This document shows positions 45,391 to 56,408 of a DNA stretch of 64,000 nt, piece after piece (the stretch's first letter is position 1; every line of letters begins with the position of its first letter). Source of the DNA: an uncultured Pelagibacteraceae bacterium (lineage in GTDB: Bacteria; Pseudomonadota; Alphaproteobacteria; Pelagibacterales; Pelagibacteraceae); NCBI GenBank assembly GCA_902561585.1, contig CACEQK010000002.1, positions 1 through 64,000 on the forward strand, given 5' to 3'. The translations under genes were made by a program, and so were the position numbers. The notes below the pieces were generated by a model that had not been told where the DNA came from, did not search any database, and saw only the letters and a list, made by a program, of their open reading frames with translations.

Positions 45391-48300
45391 AAAAATTCTA
45401 GTTATAGGTGCCGGACCAATAATCATCGGTCAAGCGTGTGAATTTGATTATTCGGGAACTCAAGCGTGTAAAGCATTAAGAGATGAGGGTTATAAAGTTA
45501 TTTTAATTAACTCAAATCCAGCAACAATAATGACAGATCCTAATGTTGCAGATAAAACTTATATAGAACCTATTACTCTAGAAGTTTTAGAGAAAATTTT
45601 AGTTAAAGAAAAGCCTGATGCAATTTTGCCAACAATGGGGGGTCAGACAGCTCTTAACCTTGCAATGGAAGCTGAAAAAAAAGGTGTGCTTAAAAAATAT
45701 AAAATTGAACTTATAGGTGCAAATTCAAAAGCCATAGCAAACGCAGAGGATAGAAAAAAATTTAGAAAAAATATGATTGAAATTGGTTTAGATTTGCCAA
45801 AATCCCAAATAGTTAACAATCTTAAGCAAGCATCTAAAGCACTAAAACAAATTGGACTGCCTGCAATCATTAGACCTGCTTTCACACTTGGTGGTCTTGG
45901 GGGAGGAATTGCTAAAAACAAAAAAGAATATCAAAAAATTATCAAAAGTGGACTACAAGAATCTCCGGTATCCCAAGTCTTAGTCGAAGAGTGTTTAGAA
46001 GGCTGGAAAGAATTTGAGATGGAGGTAGTAAGAGATAAAAAAGATAATTGTATAATTGTTTGCTCAATTGAAAATGTTGATCCAATGGGTATACACACTG
46101 GGGACTCTGTTACTATTGCTCCGGCTTTAACTCTCACGGACAAAGAGTATCAAGTGATGAGAAATGCATCTATTGCTTGTCTTAGAAAGATTGGCGTAGA
46201 AACTGGTGGTTCAAATGTCCAATTCGCTATTAATCCAAAAAACGGAAGAATGGTAGTGATTGAAATGAATCCAAGAGTTTCAAGGTCTTCAGCTTTAGCA
46301 TCTAAAGCCACTGGTTTTCCGATAGCAAAAGTAGCGGCTAAACTTGCAGTTGGTTACACTTTAGATGAACTTAAAAATGAAATTACAAAAACTACCCCAG
46401 CTTCATTTGAACCTACGATAGATTATGTAGTAACTAAAATTCCAAGATTCACTTTTGAAAAGTTTTCATCCTCTAAAGCAGAATTAGGCACGTCAATGAA
46501 ATCTGTAGGTGAAGCAATGTCAATTGGAAGAAATTTTAAAGAGTCCCTTCAAAAAGCGTTGATTTCACTAGAAACAGGTTTTTCAGGATTAGATCAAATA
46601 TTTAACCTTAATATAAAGCAAATAGAAAAAAAACTTAAAGAAAACATACCTAACAAGATATTGCTAGTAGGAGAGGCATTTAGAAAAAAAATAAATATAA
46701 GTAAAATTCATAGGCTCTCAAAAATTGACCCTTGGTTCTTAAGTCAAATTAAAGAAATTGTTGATGTTGAAAGTGAAATTAAGAAAAAAGGACTGCCAAA
46801 TAATTTTAATGAATTTAACTTTATAAAATCAATTGGTTTTTCTGATAAAAAACTTTCTGAGCTCAGAGATATAAAAGAAAATATTGTAAGAAATAAAAGA
46901 CAAGCTCTCGGAATTTTTCCAGTTTACAAAAAAGTCGATACCTGTGCTGCTGAATTTAAATCATTTACACCTTATATGTATTCTACCTATCAAAGAAATT
47001 TTTCAACAAATAGTGAATGTGAAGCAGAACCTTCAAATACAAAAAAAATTATTATATTAGGTGGTGGGCCTAATAGAATTGGTCAAGGTATAGAATTTGA
47101 TTACTGCTGCTGTCAAGCAAGCTTTGCTTTAAAGGAGGCTGGGTTCGAAACAATTATGGTTAATTGTAATCCCGAAACTGTTTCAACTGATTATGACACC
47201 AGCGACAGATTATATTTTGAACCATTAAAAGAAGAATATGTTTTTAATATAATCAAAAAAGAAAAATCTAAAGGAAACCTTTTAGGAGTTATAGCTCAAT
47301 TCGGAGGTCAAACCCCGATCAAATTAGCTAAATTTTTACATGAAAATAAGCTACCAATTTTAGGTACGCAATATTCTTCGATAGATTTAGCGGAAGATAG
47401 GGATAGATTTAGAAATCTTCTTAAAAAATTAAAATTAAAACAAGCTAAAAGTGGAATAGCAAAAACTTTTTCTCAAGCAATTAAGATAGCTGAAAAAATT
47501 GGACTTCCATTAATGGTAAGACCATCTTATGTTTTAGGAGGAAGAGCGATGGAAATTGTGCACGAAAAAAGTCAACTCAAAGATTTTGTACAAGAAGCTT
47601 TTAAAGCTGCAGAAAAAAATCCAATACTGATCGACAAATTTATTGATCATGCGATGGAAATAGATGTAGACGCACTTTCAGACGGTAAAGATGTTTTTGT
47701 AGCAGGAATTATGCAGCATATTGAAGAAGCTGGTATTCATTCAGGGGACTCGGCTTGTAGCTTGCCCCCTGTTTCAATCAAGCCTTTTTTAATTAAAGAG
47801 ATAGAAAATCAAACAAAAAAGTTAGCATTAGCTTTAAGAGTAAAAGGTTTCATGAATATTCAATTTGCAATTAAAAATGATGAAATTTTTGTTATTGAGG
47901 TTAATCCAAGAGCCAGTAGAACAGTACCATTTGTATCTAAAGCTAAAAGTATTCCTCTTGCTAAAATTGCATCAAGAGTGATGGCTGGAGAAAAACTAAG
48001 TAAATTTAATTTAAAGAGCAAGACTAAAAAAATGTTTGCTGTAAAAGAAGCAGTCTTCCCATTTAATAAATTTCCTAATAGTGACTTATTACTAGGACCA
48101 GAAATGAAATCAACTGGAGAAGTAATGGGCTTTGATGAAGATTTTGGTATGGCATTTGCTAAAAGTCAGATCGCTGCATCAAACTCTTTGCCTACAAGAG
48201 GACTGGCGTTTATCTCATTAAAAAATAGTCATAAAGATGAAGGTGTAGAGCTAGCTAAACAGTTAGTAAAACTAAACTTTAAACTTTGTGGTACTGGTGG

Positions 48301-48598
48301 AACAGCCAGATATATTAATAGCCATGGAATAAAGTGTAAAAAGATCAATAAGGTTAACCAGGGGTCTCCACATATAGTGGATGTTTTAAATGCTAAAAAA
48401 ATTGCATTGGTTATTAATACTGGCGGTGGAAATAGTGAAAAACAATTAAGTGATGCAAAAGCATTAAGAAGAGCAACATTGATTAATAAAGTTCCATATT
48501 GTACTAATATGTCAACAGCTCAAGTTTGTATTGAAGGGATAAAATCTCTTAAGAACAAGAAACTAACTGTAGCGTCTCTACAGGAAATTAAAAACTAG
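45368..48598 (+). CDS. carB: Carbamoyl phosphate synthase large subunit
   Basis: 1076 aa, duplicated ATP-grasp halves, [26 protein letters not shown]. Confidence 0.97.
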   Translation: MPKRKDIKKILVIGAGPIIIGQACEFDYSGTQACKALRDEGYKVILINSNPATIMTDPNVADKTYIEPITLEVLEKILVKEKPDAILPTMGGQTALNLAMEAEKKGVLKKYKIELIGANSKAIANAEDRKKFRKNMIEIGLDLPKSQIVNNLKQASKALKQIGLPAIIRPAFTLGGLGGGIAKNKKEYQKIIKSGLQESPVSQVLVEECLEGWKEFEMEVVRDKKDNCIIVCSIENVDPMGIHTGDSVTIAPALTLTDKEYQVMRNASIACLRKIGVETGGSNVQFAINPKNGRMVVIEMNPRVSRSSALASKATGFPIAKVAAKLAVGYTLDELKNEITKTTPASFEPTIDYVVTKIPRFTFEKFSSSKAELGTSMKSVGEAMSIGRNFKESLQKALISLETGFSGLDQIFNLNIKQIEKKLKENIPNKILLVGEAFRKKINISKIHRLSKIDPWFLSQIKEIVDVESEIKKKGLPNNFNEFNFIKSIGFSDKKLSELRDIKENIVRNKRQALGIFPVYKKVDTCAAEFKSFTPYMYSTYQRNFSTNSECEAEPSNTKKIIILGGGPNRIGQGIEFDYCCCQASFALKEAGFETIMVNCNPETVSTDYDTSDRLYFEPLKEEYVFNIIKKEKSKGNLLGVIAQFGGQTPIKLAKFLHENKLPILGTQYSSIDLAEDRDRFRNLLKKLKLKQAKSGIAKTFSQAIKIAEKIGLPLMVRPSYVLGGRAMEIVHEKSQLKDFVQEAFKAAEKNPILIDKFIDHAMEIDVDALSDGKDVFVAGIMQHIEEAGIHSGDSACSLPPVSIKPFLIKEIENQTKKLALALRVKGFMNIQFAIKNDEIFVIEVNPRASRTVPFVSKAKSIPLAKIASRVMAGEKLSKFNLKSKTKKMFAVKEAVFPFNKFPNSDLLLGPEMKSTGEVMGFDEDFGMAFAKSQIAASNSLPTRGLAFISLKNSHKDEGVELAKQLVKLNFKLCGTGGTARYINSHGIKCKKINKVNQGSPHIVDVLNAKKIALVINTGGGNSEKQLSDAKALRRATLINKVPYCTNMSTAQVCIEGIKSLKNKKLTVASLQEIKN

Positions 48599-49257
48599 TA
48601 AACTTTCCAGTCCGTTGGAAATGTAACATAATTTACCTGGATACATCTTCTCTCTTTTTTAATCTCTTTTTTTTCCATACCATGCCATGAGTCTGGACCG
48701 CTAGTAAAAAAGTATCCATAATTATGTTTATAAGGAACAGTTTTAGTAAGTTTTAAATTCTTATCATAAAAGTCTGTACCTAAATTTTCAGACTCGTCGT
48801 GCAAATTTATAAAAATAATAGAGGACATTAATTTTTCTTTAATATCGCAGTGGGGTTTAAGCCAAAATCCTTCTCGGTCACAAATTACTTCCAATCTTAC
48901 ATAAGAATTGCTTAAATCTTTTCCAATAAGCGAACCAATTTTTTTATAAACTTTTTCTGATCTTAATTCTTCAATTAGTTTTGTTAAATTTGGAAATTGA
49001 TTTGAGTTTTCTTTAGTAACATAACATCTAAGTTTTTTTGCTTTTCCTCCATCTTTTATTCCGGATCTGAAAGCACCATCACCTCCATCTAGAGCTCTTG
49101 TTCCATCATATTTAAGATTTTCATTTCTAGGATCTGCTATTTCTGCATTACTTATTTCTTTGATTGCTTCTTCAGTAAGAGGCTCGTTGATTTCAAAGTG
49201 TTGAAAAGGATCACTAAAATTTTTTGTTTTTGTTTCTAGAGATTTAAATAATTCCAT
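48595..49257 (-). CDS. Fe(II)/2-oxoglutarate-dependent oxygenase-like protein
   Basis: 220 aa; KPHCD...[22 protein letters not shown] (HxD...H...R facial triad pattern). Confidence 0.7.
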   Translation of the reverse strand: MELFKSLETKTKNFSDPFQHFEINEPLTEEAIKEISNAEIADPRNENLKYDGTRALDGGDGAFRSGIKDGGKAKKLRCYVTKENSNQFPNLTKLIEELRSEKVYKKIGSLIGKDLSNSYVRLEVICDREGFWLKPHCDIKEKLMSSIIFINLHDESENLGTDFYDKNLKLTKTVPYKHNYGYFFTSGPDSWHGMEKKEIKKERRCIQVNYVTFPTDWKVY

Positions 49258-50197
49258 TTTGTTTCATTCTTGATTTTATTAATGGAGCAATTCTACTAAC
49301 TTCATTTAAACTTTCATAGCTCCAATTTTCAACTATATTATTTAATTCTTTTGTTATACCTAAATTGCTGAGCTGAGAGTAGAATTTTTTAAACCTTAAA
49401 TTCCTTTTTTTAGGCTTCATCATTGCTATATATACTGGTTTTCCAGTAACAGCAGCTTCAGAAATCATTGAGGTAGAGTCACAAGTAACAATTGTAAAGT
49501 CTGCAATAGCAAGAGAGGAAAGATAAGCTTTTTTATCAATTGTTTTTACTACATGATGATTAGAACTGAATGCATCGTATGCTTTTTTGATAACTTCTTC
49601 TGGAGTCCTGTAAGAGGGAATAATTACTATTTTAAATTTATCTGGTGTGAATAATGTTTTAACTTTTGTGAACAGTTTATGTAGCTCTTCGTCTGAATAG
49701 TTATAATACTTATTCGGTCCTCCAATTATAAAGCTTACAATTTGCTTTTTCTTTTCTAGATTTAAATCTAGATAATTTGAATTTTCTTTAATTTCTTTTT
49801 TTGTTAGATAATGAATTGCTCCTTTTGTATTAATTACGTTTTCACCTTTAATATTATCGTGCTCTGGGCTTATAATCAAATCGAAATGTTTGAATGAAAC
49901 TTTTGGATCTTGAATATGAATAGTAAATATCTCATTGCCTAATCTTTTTTTTAAGGCAATCGAAGGAATAACACTTTTCCTGCCGCAAGAAATAATTACT
50001 TTGCTATCACAAACAAATTTATTTTTTACTAAATTTTCAGAAATTGGGGAAAGCTTTGGAGGTATATAGTTCCAGAATGTTTTAAGTTTTATATTTTGGT
50101 GTTTAAAGTTTAGATTTAATCCTTTAGCCAGTCCTTCAACCTGGCTAACCATACCGTGCATACCTTGTGTCAAAAGAATCGCTTTTAATTCTAACAT
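49244..50197 (-). CDS. ELM1/GtrOC1-family (DUF1022-like) putative glycosyltransferase
   Basis: 317 aa; LLTQGMHGMVSQVEGLAKGL; ISCGRKSVIPSIAL; IIGGPNKYYNYSDEE; VTCDSTSMISEAAVTGKPVY. Confidence 0.8.
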   Translation of the reverse strand: MLELKAILLTQGMHGMVSQVEGLAKGLNLNFKHQNIKLKTFWNYIPPKLSPISENLVKNKFVCDSKVIISCGRKSVIPSIALKKRLGNEIFTIHIQDPKVSFKHFDLIISPEHDNIKGENVINTKGAIHYLTKKEIKENSNYLDLNLEKKKQIVSFIIGGPNKYYNYSDEELHKLFTKVKTLFTPDKFKIVIIPSYRTPEEVIKKAYDAFSSNHHVVKTIDKKAYLSSLAIADFTIVTCDSTSMISEAAVTGKPVYIAMMKPKKRNLRFKKFYSQLSNLGITKELNNIVENWSYESLNEVSRIAPLIKSRMKQNGII

Positions 50198-50223
50198 TTG
50201 TTACTATATATAATCTTATCGTA

Positions 50224-51174
50224 ATGAATAATAAAACACCTAAACATACAAAAGTGTTAATTCTTGGATCAGGTCCTGCAGGTTATACGGCTGCAATTTA
50301 TGCGGCTAGAGCAATGTTAAAACCTATACTTGTTCATGGGTCTCAGCCTGGTGGTCAGTTAACTACAACAACAGATGTGGAAAATTATCCAGGTTACTCA
50401 AAGGTGATTCAAGGACCATGGCTTATGGAAGAAATGAAGGGCCAAGCAGAGGCAGTTGGCACAGAAATGATACAAGATCACATAAATAAAGTAGACCTCT
50501 CTAAACAACCTTTTGAAGCTGTTGGAGATAGTGGTCAAGTTTACACTGCGGATAGTTTTATAATATCTACAGGTGCTCAAGCAAGATGGCTAAATTTAAA
50601 ATCTGAGCAGGAGTTTCGAGGGTTTGGAGTTTCAGCTTGCGCTACTTGTGACGGTTTCTTTTTTAAAGATAAAGAGGTTGCTGTAGTTGGTGGTGGAAAT
50701 GCTGCAGTAGAGGAAGCAATTTTTTTAACAAAGTTTGCATCAAAAGTTAAATTAATACACAGAAGAAATGAGCTTAGAGCAGAGAAAATGCTTCAAGAAA
50801 AATTAAAGGCAAATAAAAAAATTGAAATTATTTGGGATAGTGTTGTTGACGAAGTATTGGGTGATAATGAGCCTAAAGGTGTAACTGCAATTAAAATCAA
50901 AAATGTAAAAGATAATAAAATCTCAGAATTAAAAGTTCACGGTTTATTTATTGCTATAGGGCATGACCCAGCTACTTCTTTATTTAAAGATCAGTTAAAG
51001 ATGGATAAAGAAGGGTATTTAATTACTAAGCCAGACTCAACTGAAACAAATGTACCTGGAGTTTTTGCTGCAGGTGATGTGAAAGATAAAATATTTAGAC
51101 AAGCGGTAACTGCAGCAGGTATGGGTTGTATGTCTGCTTTAGAAGCTGAAAAATATTTAACTTCTAAAGCTTAA
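50224..51174 (+). CDS. trxB: Thioredoxin-disulfide reductase
   Basis: ILGSGPAGYTAAIYAARA; CATCDG redox motif; AAGDVKDKIFRQAVTAAGMGC. Start moved to 50224. Confidence 0.96.
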   Translation: MNNKTPKHTKVLILGSGPAGYTAAIYAARAMLKPILVHGSQPGGQLTTTTDVENYPGYSKVIQGPWLMEEMKGQAEAVGTEMIQDHINKVDLSKQPFEAVGDSGQVYTADSFIISTGAQARWLNLKSEQEFRGFGVSACATCDGFFFKDKEVAVVGGGNAAVEEAIFLTKFASKVKLIHRRNELRAEKMLQEKLKANKKIEIIWDSVVDEVLGDNEPKGVTAIKIKNVKDNKISELKVHGLFIAIGHDPATSLFKDQLKMDKEGYLITKPDSTETNVPGVFAAGDVKDKIFRQAVTAAGMGCMSALEAEKYLTSKA

Positions 51175-51183
51175 AAAATGGCA

Positions 51184-51206
51184 ACTCAAAAATTATTTTT
51201 TTGAGT
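51184..51206. terminator. Putative bidirectional terminator hairpin at the trxB / Gfo-Idh 3' junction
   Basis: ACTCAAAAA-ttat-TTTTTTGAGT; AT-rich stem, overlaps the end of the minus-strand CDS. Confidence 0.4.
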
Positions 51207-52103
51207 AGATTTTAAAACTGAGCTACAAATTCTTTGTGTTTGAATTCCTTCACTAAGCAAAATTGTTTTATCTTTATAAATAAAATCTTTGAGGCATTTT
51301 AAATAGCTATCCTTATGTTTAATATCAAAGTTTTCATACAAAATATTTTTTCTAAAATATTTATTTGAGTCTATTACAAAATTGTTTCCAAAAAGTTTAA
51401 TCCTTTCTTCATGGCCAAGTCGGCTTGATCTGCTAAATATAAACTCTACTACACTTCCATTGTTAAACTTCATATTAATAATAGCATCTGAAAAATCTTT
51501 TTTATCCAAAAATTCTTTTCTACTTATGGATTTGGCAATAGTTTTTATATTTTTTGGCATTGAATTTACAAACCAATTTGCAAGATCAAAAAAATGAAAA
51601 CCTTTATCCATAAATAAACCGCCATTTCGAACTGATTGATTTACATTAGCTTTAAAAGATCTAGATATGATTTGAGCTATTTTTACTTTTCTGTTTTTTA
51701 GAATTTTTTTCATTTTGAGATAAGGGTATGAATATCTCCTATTTAAACCTATGCAAATTTTAATTTTGTTTACTGCTATTTTTTTTTTTAATAAATTTAA
51801 TTTATTAGAATCTAAAGAGATTGGTTTTTCACAATAAATCATCTTTTTAAGATTGATGAGTTTAGTTAAATAATACTCATGAGTTGTTGTGGGTGAGGCT
51901 ATGATGAATAATTTGATGCTTTTATCTTTTAGGATGCTATTAAAATTACTTGAAGATAAACAATTATATTTTTTTGAAATTTTCTTCCTTAAGTCAGGAT
52001 CAACATCGAAAACATAAGATAACTTAGTTTTTTTTATTTTTTTTAGGTTACTACAATGAATTTGTCCAATTTTTGATAATCCTATCACACAGGATTTGAT
52101 CAT
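51186..52103 (-). CDS. Gfo/Idh/MocA-family oxidoreductase (1)
   Basis: 305 aa; Rossmann VIGLSKIGQIHC; IYCEKPISLD. Confidence 0.88.
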   Translation of the reverse strand: MIKSCVIGLSKIGQIHCSNLKKIKKTKLSYVFDVDPDLRKKISKKYNCLSSSNFNSILKDKSIKLFIIASPTTTHEYYLTKLINLKKMIYCEKPISLDSNKLNLLKKKIAVNKIKICIGLNRRYSYPYLKMKKILKNRKVKIAQIISRSFKANVNQSVRNGGLFMDKGFHFFDLANWFVNSMPKNIKTIAKSISRKEFLDKKDFSDAIINMKFNNGSVVEFIFSRSSRLGHEERIKLFGNNFVIDSNKYFRKNILYENFDIKHKDSYLKCLKDFIYKDKTILLSEGIQTQRICSSVLKSTQKNNF

Positions 52104-53234
52104 TTAAAATGAGACCCATTTCTTTTTTGAAGAGGATTTTACGCACCCATCAATAAACTTGGCTGTAAGCAAACCTTCATAAGCTGTTGGGAATAAAAAT
52201 CTTGTATTTCTATTATTAGAATTAATTTTTGAAGCTATTTCTTTATATAAGTTTGAAAAAGCACTTAGGTAACCCTCGGGATGACCATATTTAATTCTTG
52301 AAAATTTTTTTGAGAAATGACTTTCATTAAATCCTCTTTCTAAAATTTTAGTTGCACCATTCGCCGAACTAAACTTTAAATAATTTGGTTCATTTTGAAC
52401 CCACTCCATACTACCTTTTGATCCAAATACTCTTATTTTTAATCCGTAAATACCGCCCTTAGCAGTAGTCGATGCCCAAAACAAACCCTTAGCTCCATTC
52501 TCATAATTTATAAAAACTTGAGCGTTTGTATCAAATCTAATTTTTTTTGAATATTGTTTGATATCTGCAAATAAGCTTTTTCCTTTAAGACCAGTAATGT
52601 AATTACATAAATGATATGCATGAGATCCAATTTCATTTAGTACAGTAGAAACTCCGGCTATTTTTTTATTTAACTTCCATTTGAATATTTTTTTTGCAGA
52701 ACTTACGGTAACTTTTTTACCATTAGACCAGTCCTGGACATACTCAACATTAATATATTCAATACTTCCAAGTTTATTATCTTCTACTAATTTTTTAGCA
52801 TACCTTACCATTGGGTAAGCCGAATAATTATGTGTAAGTCCGTAAACAATTTTTTTATTATTTTTAATTGTTTTATAAAGTTTTTTAGCTTGAGTAAGAG
52901 AACCTGCAAAAGGTTTGTCGGATATTACATGAATGTTATTTTTAATAAATAATTCTGCAATCTCTTGGTGACTTCCAGGGGGTGTCATAATTGCCACCAC
53001 ATCGATACCATTTTTAATTTTTTTTTCAAAATAGCAAAGATCTTTATAACTTTTGTAACATCTATCTTTTTTTACTCCTATACTCGTTCCAAAAGATTGA
53101 TTGATTTTAAAATTTCTTGAAAAAACGCCTGCTACAATTTCATATTTATCATCAAATCTTGAAGCTATCCTATGAACATGACCAATCCATGATCCAGGAC
53201 CACCACCAATAATACCAAGTTTAAGTCTTTTCAT
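52104..53234 (-). CDS. Gfo/Idh/MocA-family oxidoreductase (2)
   Basis: 376 aa; GIIGGGPGSWIGHVHR; VISDKPFAGS. Confidence 0.9.
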   Translation of the reverse strand: MKRLKLGIIGGGPGSWIGHVHRIASRFDDKYEIVAGVFSRNFKINQSFGTSIGVKKDRCYKSYKDLCYFEKKIKNGIDVVAIMTPPGSHQEIAELFIKNNIHVISDKPFAGSLTQAKKLYKTIKNNKKIVYGLTHNYSAYPMVRYAKKLVEDNKLGSIEYINVEYVQDWSNGKKVTVSSAKKIFKWKLNKKIAGVSTVLNEIGSHAYHLCNYITGLKGKSLFADIKQYSKKIRFDTNAQVFINYENGAKGLFWASTTAKGGIYGLKIRVFGSKGSMEWVQNEPNYLKFSSANGATKILERGFNESHFSKKFSRIKYGHPEGYLSAFSNLYKEIASKINSNNRNTRFLFPTAYEGLLTAKFIDGCVKSSSKKKWVSF

Positions 53235-54274
53235 TAGTTTACTTTAATTTTTTTTCCAGTTTTTGTACTTCTTAGTATGGCATCAAATATCTTAAGTGAT
53301 TGCAAGCCATCATTCCCACTTACTTTTGGTTTAGCTTTACCAGATACAACATCGCATAAATGATCAATTTGATTTATTAAAGTAAATCTACTCAAACGAA
53401 TATTTAAATCCTTATGAAAAATTGGTTTCCACCAACTTCTCTCACCTTTATTATACCAATGTTTTAAATTAGGAAATTGTATCGAGCCTTTTGTCCCTCC
53501 AATAAAATATGCTGATTGATTTGTTATAGGGTAGGCAGGATTTTCTCCAGCTGTAAGCTCATAACTATAAGGAGCTACAATTGTATCTGAAACACTTAAT
53601 GTACATAACGCACCTGATCTGAAGGAAAAATTAACAATTGCTGTATCCTCAACTTCATATTTTCTAATTTTATTTGAAGTTGTTGCTTGAACATGAGTTA
53701 TGGGACCTAATAAATAACAAATAAGATCAATATCATGGACTAGATTAATACCTAAAGGACCTCCACCTTTTTTAATACGCCATTTTTCTTTGTACCAATC
53801 TTTATTTTTGTATAACCAACACATAACATTAGCAGCAACAATTTTTCCAAGATTTCCGCTATCAATCTGTTTCTTTACTTTTGTAACTATACTGTTGTGC
53901 CTTCTATGATAGCCGATAAGAAGGTGAGTTTTATTTTTTTTTGAGCTCTGAATAATTTTTTTTGCTTTTGAGATGTTATCGGAAATTGGTTTTTCTAATA
54001 AAACAGGTATTTTTGCATCTAAAAAGCTTATCGTATGCTTTTCGTGAAACTGATTGGGTGTAGCTACAATTACAGCATCTGGTTTATTATTACTAAGTAA
54101 TTCAGTCGATGATTTATAAAATGGAACTTTAAACTTTTTAGCATGAATAATTGAATTTTTATTTACATCAACAACTGAATGGAGTTTTGCTTTTTTTGAA
54201 ACCCTTAAAGCTTTTAAATGTTGACTGCCCATCAGACCAATTCCAACAACTGCAATCTTTATTTTGTTTTTCAC
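53234..54274 (-). CDS. Gfo/Idh/MocA-family oxidoreductase (3)
   Basis: 346 aa; VVGIGLMGSQHLKAL; VLLEKPISDN; GGGPLGINLVHDIDL. Confidence 0.92.
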   Translation of the reverse strand: MKNKIKIAVVGIGLMGSQHLKALRVSKKAKLHSVVDVNKNSIIHAKKFKVPFYKSSTELLSNNKPDAVIVATPNQFHEKHTISFLDAKIPVLLEKPISDNISKAKKIIQSSKKNKTHLLIGYHRRHNSIVTKVKKQIDSGNLGKIVAANVMCWLYKNKDWYKEKWRIKKGGGPLGINLVHDIDLICYLLGPITHVQATTSNKIRKYEVEDTAIVNFSFRSGALCTLSVSDTIVAPYSYELTAGENPAYPITNQSAYFIGGTKGSIQFPNLKHWYNKGERSWWKPIFHKDLNIRLSRFTLINQIDHLCDVVSGKAKPKVSGNDGLQSLKIFDAILRSTKTGKKIKVN

Positions 54275-54275
54275 T

Positions 54276-54680
54276 TTAATATTTAAAATTGAATTTATAG
54301 TTATTTTGTCGATAACCGCTTTTCATGACTTTAAGATAATACTTTGCGGGTTTTAAGGTAGGAGTTTTTCGTTTCATAAAATAATACATTACTTTTTTTC
54401 TATTTTTATTAAAAAATTTTTTTATATATAACTTAGGATAGTCTTCGTATCTATCTAATTTTTTCTCGGTTGCTTTATCTATTTCATAAATAATACCTTT
54501 TACACTTGAACCTTTTTTTCTTTGTATATCTGGAACTCTATATTTTGATCTAAAGACTAATTCAAAACCTTTTAAAATATACTTGCTTTGATATTTTGCA
54601 TTTTTATATTTCTTTACAAAAATTTTTTTATTTAGATTTGTACCATAAGCAAAGTACAAAAGTTTCTTAGTATTTAGCAT
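54276..54680 (-). CDS. Gamma-glutamylcyclotransferase-like (GGCT/AIG2) protein
   Basis: 134 aa; YFAYGTNLNKKIF; VKGIIYEIDKATEKKLDRYED. Confidence 0.85.
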   Translation of the reverse strand: MLNTKKLLYFAYGTNLNKKIFVKKYKNAKYQSKYILKGFELVFRSKYRVPDIQRKKGSSVKGIIYEIDKATEKKLDRYEDYPKLYIKKFFNKNRKKVMYYFMKRKTPTLKPAKYYLKVMKSGYRQNNYKFNFKY

Positions 54681-55330
54681 TAAAAAATTTTATTTGAGAT
54701 TTGAACTTGGTCCGGATGAATACAAGCTTTACCACCAAAACCTAATTTTTTAACAAAATTACATGATTTTTCAAATCCATTTAAATCTTTGAAATTCAAA
54801 TATGAGGTATCTATTGGGCTATTAATATTCTTAGACTTATTTACGATGTTTTTTCTAAATTCTAATATTTCTTTTTCATCTTCTGAAATCTTAAGATTTA
54901 TCGATTTAGCTAAATCATGAGAGCCGAAAGAAATGATTTGAATTCTTTCTGAAAAAGAACAAATCTCCTCAAGATTAGCCAGTCCATTTATACTTTCTAA
55001 AATTGGAATTATATCAGTTTTTAATTTCTCGGATTTTTTTAACAAAGCATCTATTTCAATTAACTGATTTTTTGTTTCTGTAAACGGAAGAAAAATTCCG
55101 GGGAATTTTTCTGATGTTACAAATTCTAAATCTGAATTATTATTTATCCTTATATATGTTTGATCTTTTTTAACATTACATTCTTTTATTATTTTCTTGG
55201 CCTGTTCTTTTTGATCATCAGGAACAGTTGACTCTAAATCAAGAACAACTAAATCTGCTTTTAATGTATAAGCTTTTTTAATTTTTTTTTCTTCATGTCC
55301 TGGAACGAATAAAACAGATCTAAATTTCAT
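54680..55330 (-). CDS. CitE-like / HpcH-HpaI-family lyase
   Basis: 216 aa; RSVLFVPGHEEKKIKKAYTLKADLVVLDLESTVPDDQKE; GFGGKACIHPDQV. Confidence 0.85.
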   Translation of the reverse strand: MKFRSVLFVPGHEEKKIKKAYTLKADLVVLDLESTVPDDQKEQAKKIIKECNVKKDQTYIRINNNSDLEFVTSEKFPGIFLPFTETKNQLIEIDALLKKSEKLKTDIIPILESINGLANLEEICSFSERIQIISFGSHDLAKSINLKISEDEKEILEFRKNIVNKSKNINSPIDTSYLNFKDLNGFEKSCNFVKKLGFGGKACIHPDQVQISNKIF

Positions 55331-56408
55331 ATTTACTTAATTTATTATAATCTAAATCAATACCAAGACCCGGTCCTGAAGGTAATTTATATTTCCCATT
55401 TAATGCTCTTTTAAAATTTGGGTAGAATTCTTGATCAATTTCTAAATAGAATCTTTCTATATAGGTGTCCTTTTTCATCAATGCAGCTAATTGAAGAGTA
55501 GCTAAAAAACCTGGTCCAAAATAAGCAGTGTGAGGCATTACAGAGACATTATTTTTTTCTGCATGCTGAATAATTTTAAACATTTCATAAATACCACCAA
55601 CTTTAATTACTGATGGTTGAACAAAAGTAACTGCTTTTTGTTTGATCATTGATTTAAACTCAAATTCTGTACACGCATTCTCCCCGCAGGCTAAGGGTAT
55701 TCCAAGTTCTTTATTTAATTTTGCAAGAGTTTCATAATCTTCTGGCGGGTAAATAGGTTCTTCCAACCAAGTTAGTTTCATACTTTTTAAAAAATCTTTT
55801 TTGGATAATGTTTCTTCATAAGTCCAAGGACAATTAGTATCTAACATTAAAGGAAGATTACCTGTTCCTTTTCTTCCAGCTTCAATGCAATCATTTTCTA
55901 TTTCATGAAGTTTTATAGCTTGGTAACCATCATCTAATGATTGCTTACATTTTTGCTCTATTATTTTTGGATCACCATATCTAAAAAGACTTGAATAGGC
56001 TTTAAATAGATCTTTATTTTTTTTTCCTAACAATTCATGAATTGGCTTATTTTTTTCTTTGCCTAAAGCATCCCATAATGCAATTTCAACACCAGATATT
56101 GCAAACATTGTTATCCCGTATCTACCAAATAAGTGCAAAGATTTTTGAAGAGTTAAAAGAAGATCTGGTATATTACTCATATCTTTTCCAACGAGTAGTG
56201 GAGCCACCATCTCTTCAATTGCTATTTTTACTGCTTTCCAACTTGTATAACCAAAGGCTTCACCCCAACCAGTGATACCTTTATCTGTTTCAATTTTTAC
56301 TAAGTTAAATTCTAAACTTTTCCATTCTTTTCCATGAAAAATTACCTTTTTTCCTCCATGGCTAAACGGCATACTCAAAGTGATTACTTTGATTGATTTA
56401 ATTTTCAT
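55320..56408 (-). CDS. Enolase-superfamily (mandelate racemase/muconate lactonizing type) enzyme
   Basis: 362 aa; GWGEAFGY; KLHEIEND; LMLDTNCPW; WLEEPIYPPEDYETL; PLACGENACTEFEFK. Confidence 0.9.
   Translation of the reverse strand: MKIKSIKVITLSMPFSHGGKKVIFHGKEWKSLEFNLVKIETDKGITGWGEAFGYTSWKAVKIAIEEMVAPLLVGKDMSNIPDLLLTLQKSLHLFGRYGITMFAISGVEIALWDALGKEKNKPIHELLGKKNKDLFKAYSSLFRYGDPKIIEQKCKQSLDDGYQAIKLHEIENDCIEAGRKGTGNLPLMLDTNCPWTYEETLSKKDFLKSMKLTWLEEPIYPPEDYETLAKLNKELGIPLACGENACTEFEFKSMIKQKAVTFVQPSVIKVGGIYEMFKIIQHAEKNNVSVMPHTAYFGPGFLATLQLAALMKKDTYIERFYLEIDQEFYPNFKRALNGKYKLPSGPGLGIDLDYNKLSKYEI

Noticed and set aside
45643-46143. Minus-strand ORFs (92 aa and 70 aa)
   Set aside because: Antisense to highly conserved carB.
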